From NCBI GenBank assembly GCA_000697475.1, contig JNEU01001031.1, positions 124,001 through 188,000 of the forward strand: a stretch of DNA of 64,000 nt, in the 5' to 3' direction. Under the pieces are notes generated by a model. It was not told where the DNA came from, did no database searches, and saw nothing but the letters and a program-made list of their open reading frames with translations. The stretch is from Lichtheimia corymbifera B2541. Taxonomy: Eukaryota > Mucoromycota > Mucoromycetes > Mucorales > Lichtheimiaceae. Every line of letters begins with the position of its first letter. The stretch's first letter is position 1. The position numbers and the translations under genes were made by a program. Below, one piece after another: positions 61,260-64,000 of the stretch.

Positions 61260-63335
61260 ATGACTGATACTTTTGTGGATGAACGACGACCTTCTGTCCT
61301 ATCGAATGGAGCTACCCTTCACGAACAACAGATCCCACAGCATGATCTAGTGATCCAACCAATCCCCAGCCGTGGAACAGTAGACCTTCCACCTCCGCAG
61401 CTTACTGCTGTATCAGCGGATGATAAATTCTCCAAAGAAGTGCTAGAGGAGGATCAAGGACCTGATGGTGGCTTTGGATGGTTTGTCGTCCTTGGCACCT
61501 TCATGGTTCAGTTCACTGCATTTGGCACGGCTAGTAGTTGGTATGCTCTCTCTTCTTTTTTTATACTATGTCGAACATGCAAGGCTCAAATTTTTGCTAT
61601 TTTAAAACTAAATGAGGTTAACGATGACTGATCCATGGATTGATTTTTCGGTGACATAGGGGTAAGTGATATCATGTGACTTAAAAAATTGATAGTGTAG
61701 CATATTAGGCTCGCTTTGTACCTATGATGTACCATGTTGTGCATTGATTGCTCATGCTTTCTCTCTCTCTCTTTCTTTCATCGGTAAACAAAGGTATTAT
61801 GCAGGATTATTTTGAACGCAATGTCTTTGAGGATGTTCCAAATGCCCAGCTTCAATTATCATTCGCAGGAACATTCATGGAGATGTTTGTGGACATGATG
61901 GGTCCTTTAGTACAGATTCTGACATCGAGATTCGGCCTCAAATTCGTCCTCGTTTTGGGAGGCCTGTTGATGACCCTGGGTCTCCAAATGGCTTCATTAA
62001 CATCTGAGGTATGATCCTAAACCTATTATCGTCTCGTTATCAACCTGAACTCATTATATTGCTTGTAGATATGGCATCTGTATGTATACTTTGGTAGATG
62101 GTCAATTTATTTCCTCGTTTATTAACATCGTTGTTAGCTATTTGTCGCAAGGAATCTGCTTTGGTACCGGTGCATCATTCATGTTTGTGGTAAATCAAAA
62201 GGTAACTCCAATGCTGCTTGCTTGTCTCTTAACGCCCTCCCCTTTTTAGATTGCGATGGGTATCCTCCCACAATGGTTCAATAAAAGGAGGGGGCTAGCT
62301 ACTGGCCTAGCATCCAGCGGATCAGGCATTGGTGGTTTGGTGTTGCCTTTTATTCTCACTGCAGTGAACGATACACTCGGTATTGGATGGTAAGCTTGCA
62401 TTTCAGGTACCAATCACGTTCATATTCACTAAGGTAAAATATAGGTCTTATCGTGTCCTTGGTTTCATTATTCTTGGCTGCAGCACTATTGCCTGTATTT
62501 GCCTTCGGGAGCGTGTTCGAACCACTGACAAGACAACCAAATTGAGTCAAATCTTCAACTTTGAAGTGCTCAAGGATCTCAATTTTGTCCTTTGGGTGTT
62601 AGGCTCAATGATTGGTCTCATGGGTTTCTTTGTTCCTTATTTCTTTTTGCCGTGTAAGTATTATATTTGCTTTCTCCTTGACCATATCAATCTAATAACA
62701 TCGTTATCAGCCTATATCACATACCTTGGTATGTCCACTGGTGACAGTGCCACAATCATTGCCGTTCTCTCAGCAGCCAACTTTGTTGGTCGTATCACTA
62801 TTGGGTAAGCAAGCAGCAATCAAGCTTCAAAGCATTAGCAAATGGCTCATATTTCTGCACATAGCTATATCTCTGATCGCATTGGTCGACTGAACACTGA
62901 TATCATTTTCCTTATCCTCGCTGGCTTGAGCTCATTTTTGATATGGACATTTGCATATGATTACCAGACGCTAATGGGTTTTGCTGTCATGTTTGGCTTT
63001 TGCAACGCATCCTACTTTTCATTGTGTAAGTATTATCATAAGACTCCCCTGGGAGCATAATGAACGGCTTGTGCTCACATGCAATGCGTCTAGTGTCCCC
63101 CATTACTGCTACCATCCTCGGCATGAAACGATACCCAACAGGTCTGTCGATTCTTTTACTCAGCAATGCCATTTCCGTGTATGGCCCTAGTATTGCCAGT
63201 GCTATTCAAACCCGTGTAGATACAGAGCCCTACTTGACATACAAGATATTTACCGGGTTTGTGTATGTGCTTGGTGGTCTCATTCTCATTGTTCTCAAAA
63301 TTAGAATGACGAAGTCTCTTCTTTCAGTCATTTAA
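61260..63335 (+). CDS. Monocarboxylate transporter-like MFS permease (SLC16/Mch type)
   Basis: Twelve-helix MFS carrier of the monocarboxylate (MCT) group. Ten exons (61260-61540, 61660-61661, 61794-62008, 62069-62079, 62138-62189, 62250-62389, 62445-62653, 62711-62804, 62865-63025, 63094-63335) give 468 residues. After a 75-residue soluble N-terminus comes the MCT signature DGGFGWFVVLGTFMVQF, then SWGIMQDYFE, YLSQGICFGTGASFMFV, PQWFNKRRGLATGLASSGSG (the loop 4-5 motif) and GRITIGYISDRIGRLNTD. Two exons are tiny: 2 nt (GG, needed to make Trp-Gly-Ile) and 11 nt (encoding Ile-Trp-His plus two bases). The total is a whole number of codons only with both. The substrate is not predictable; yeast Mch proteins do not carry monocarboxylates, one moves riboflavin. 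Confidence 0.88.
61660..61661 (+). other. 2-nt microexon of the MFS transporter gene
   Basis: GG between an ATAG acceptor and a GTAAGT donor inside what would otherwise be a 253-bp intron. It converts TG|..|GTATTATG into TGG GGT ATT ATG (Trp-Gly-Ile-Met), matching the conserved (F/W/Y)G(V/I) of MCT helix 1. Direct joining without it gives a stop within seven codons. Confidence 0.75.
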
Positions 63336-63402
63336 TATCCAATCTCCCGTCGTATATAATAAAATTACAATCATATAACCATCAAAACCTGTGTTACGTC
63401 AG

Positions 63403-63955
63403 TTTGTTACACAAAGAGGTCCACCTGCATATTTGGCTGTATCAGGGTCAAGCTACTTTACAATGAACAAAGACTTTCATATATCATTACGCTTACAGCA
63501 TAGTAAAAACATAAAGATGCCCATAACTAAAAATTCTACAATGAAACGTGGGGTCTTCAATCGAACAAAGTTGCTCGTCGGTGGCAAGCGCACCTTGGAT
63601 GCAAGTTTCACGGTCGTCGAGGCCATTCTCAAAATCACTCAATGTCACCACCAGCCAAAGTCGATCTTGGGTCGACCTCTTGAATTTTTTTTCGACAAGG
63701 CTGGTGGTGACATTGCGAAATCTAGGATCGCCGAGCTTGATCGTGAAACTTCTACCCAAGGTGCGCTCCACCCAGCCGAGCAACTTTGTTCGATTGAAGA
63801 CCCCACGTTTCATTGTAGCATTTTTAGTTATGGGCAACTCTTTGTTTTACATATGCTGTAGCCATGATGCTATATGGCAAGTGGCCTTTGTTCATTCTCA
63901 AGTAGCTTGGTCCTAATAGAGCGGAAGGTGGAGCGGGGCATGTTTGTATAGCACA
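63403..63955. repeat. Palindromic foldback element, copy B (near complete)
   Basis: An inverted repeat whose arms meet at a 42-nt loop (63657-63698). The inner arms are CAATGTCACCACCAGCC and its complement GGCTGGTGGTGACATTG; arm homology continues outward past AACGTGGGGTCTTCAATCGA and its complement, to TCAAGCTACTT / AAGTAGCTTGG near the ends and more weakly to about 63403 and 63955. The loop is about 90% identical to the loop of copy A at 3.8 kb when reversed, so the two copies lie in opposite orientation. Both strands carry mirror-image open frames (63391-63861 plus, 63493-63837 minus) that are by-products of the palindrome. It begins about 70 bp after the transporter stop codon, so its left end may be transcribed as 3' UTR. 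No transposase is present. Confidence 0.85.
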
Positions 63956-64000
63956 CATGATTGGAGTGAACAGAAAGGGCAAATGCATGATGTTTAATGG

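Noticed and set aside
63391..63861. Mirror-image open frames on both strands at the right edge, similar to frames near 3.65-3.96 kb
   Set aside because: The similarity follows from the palindromic repeat; the frames are broken in related units, so they are not treated as genes.

Overview
This 64-kb window is nuclear DNA of a filamentous fungus, most probably a Mucoromycota (Mucorales-type) species. The evidence is compact genes with many short GT-AG introns (mostly 45-80 bp), fungal-type products (Ras/cAMP adenylate cyclase with RA-LRR-PP2C-cyclase layout, Kre9/Knh1-like GPI protein, Pho85-type cyclin) together with families common in early-diverging fungi and animals but sparse in Dikarya (BRD7/9-like bromodomain protein, SLC29-type ENT, OSR1/SPAK-like kinases, and a U12-type AT-AC intron). 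Genus cannot be fixed from sequence alone.

Layout, left to right: the 5' half of the RNA polymerase I largest subunit gene (minus strand, runs off the left edge); a ~3.7-kb gene-free region holding a palindromic foldback repeat (3.63-4.02 kb) and degenerate tandem relatives of it (4.06-4.82 kb); a TPR/F-box/LRR protein (Pof3/Dia2-like); a Pcl-type cyclin; a poly(A) polymerase; a Kre9/Knh1-like GPI-anchored wall protein; a bromodomain protein; ALG7 (first step of N-glycan lipid synthesis); a 1840-residue adenylate cyclase; two tandemly duplicated Ste20/OSR1-like kinases; a cationic amino acid permease; a 2.2-kb gene-poor stretch; an Aro8-type aminotransferase; a small hypothetical protein; an equilibrative nucleoside transporter; a Ctr copper transporter; a serine-rich protein with SxIP-like motifs; a coiled-coil protein; kinesin-5; a DIP2/Cmr2-like protein with two adenylate-forming-like domains; a monocarboxylate-type MFS transporter; and a second copy of the palindromic foldback element at the right edge.

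Gene models were built by following conserved protein segments across GT..AG boundaries and checking phase. Every complete multi-exon model sums to a whole number of codons. The most unusual signals are in the RNA-processing layer: an AT-AC intron with consensus U12 donor and branch site in the kinesin-5 gene, a 2-nt microexon needed to keep the MFS transporter in frame, an 8-nt microexon encoding the SGQ signature of the nucleoside transporter, and one GC-AG intron.

The genes do not form one pathway; this is an ordinary, gene-dense fungal chromosome segment. Two local themes are worth noting: cAMP signalling next to two Ste20-type kinases (18.5-31.4 kb), and three consecutive genes with microtubule or coiled-coil character (44.0-53.4 kb). 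No virus, toxin, CRISPR, rRNA or convincing tRNA was seen.
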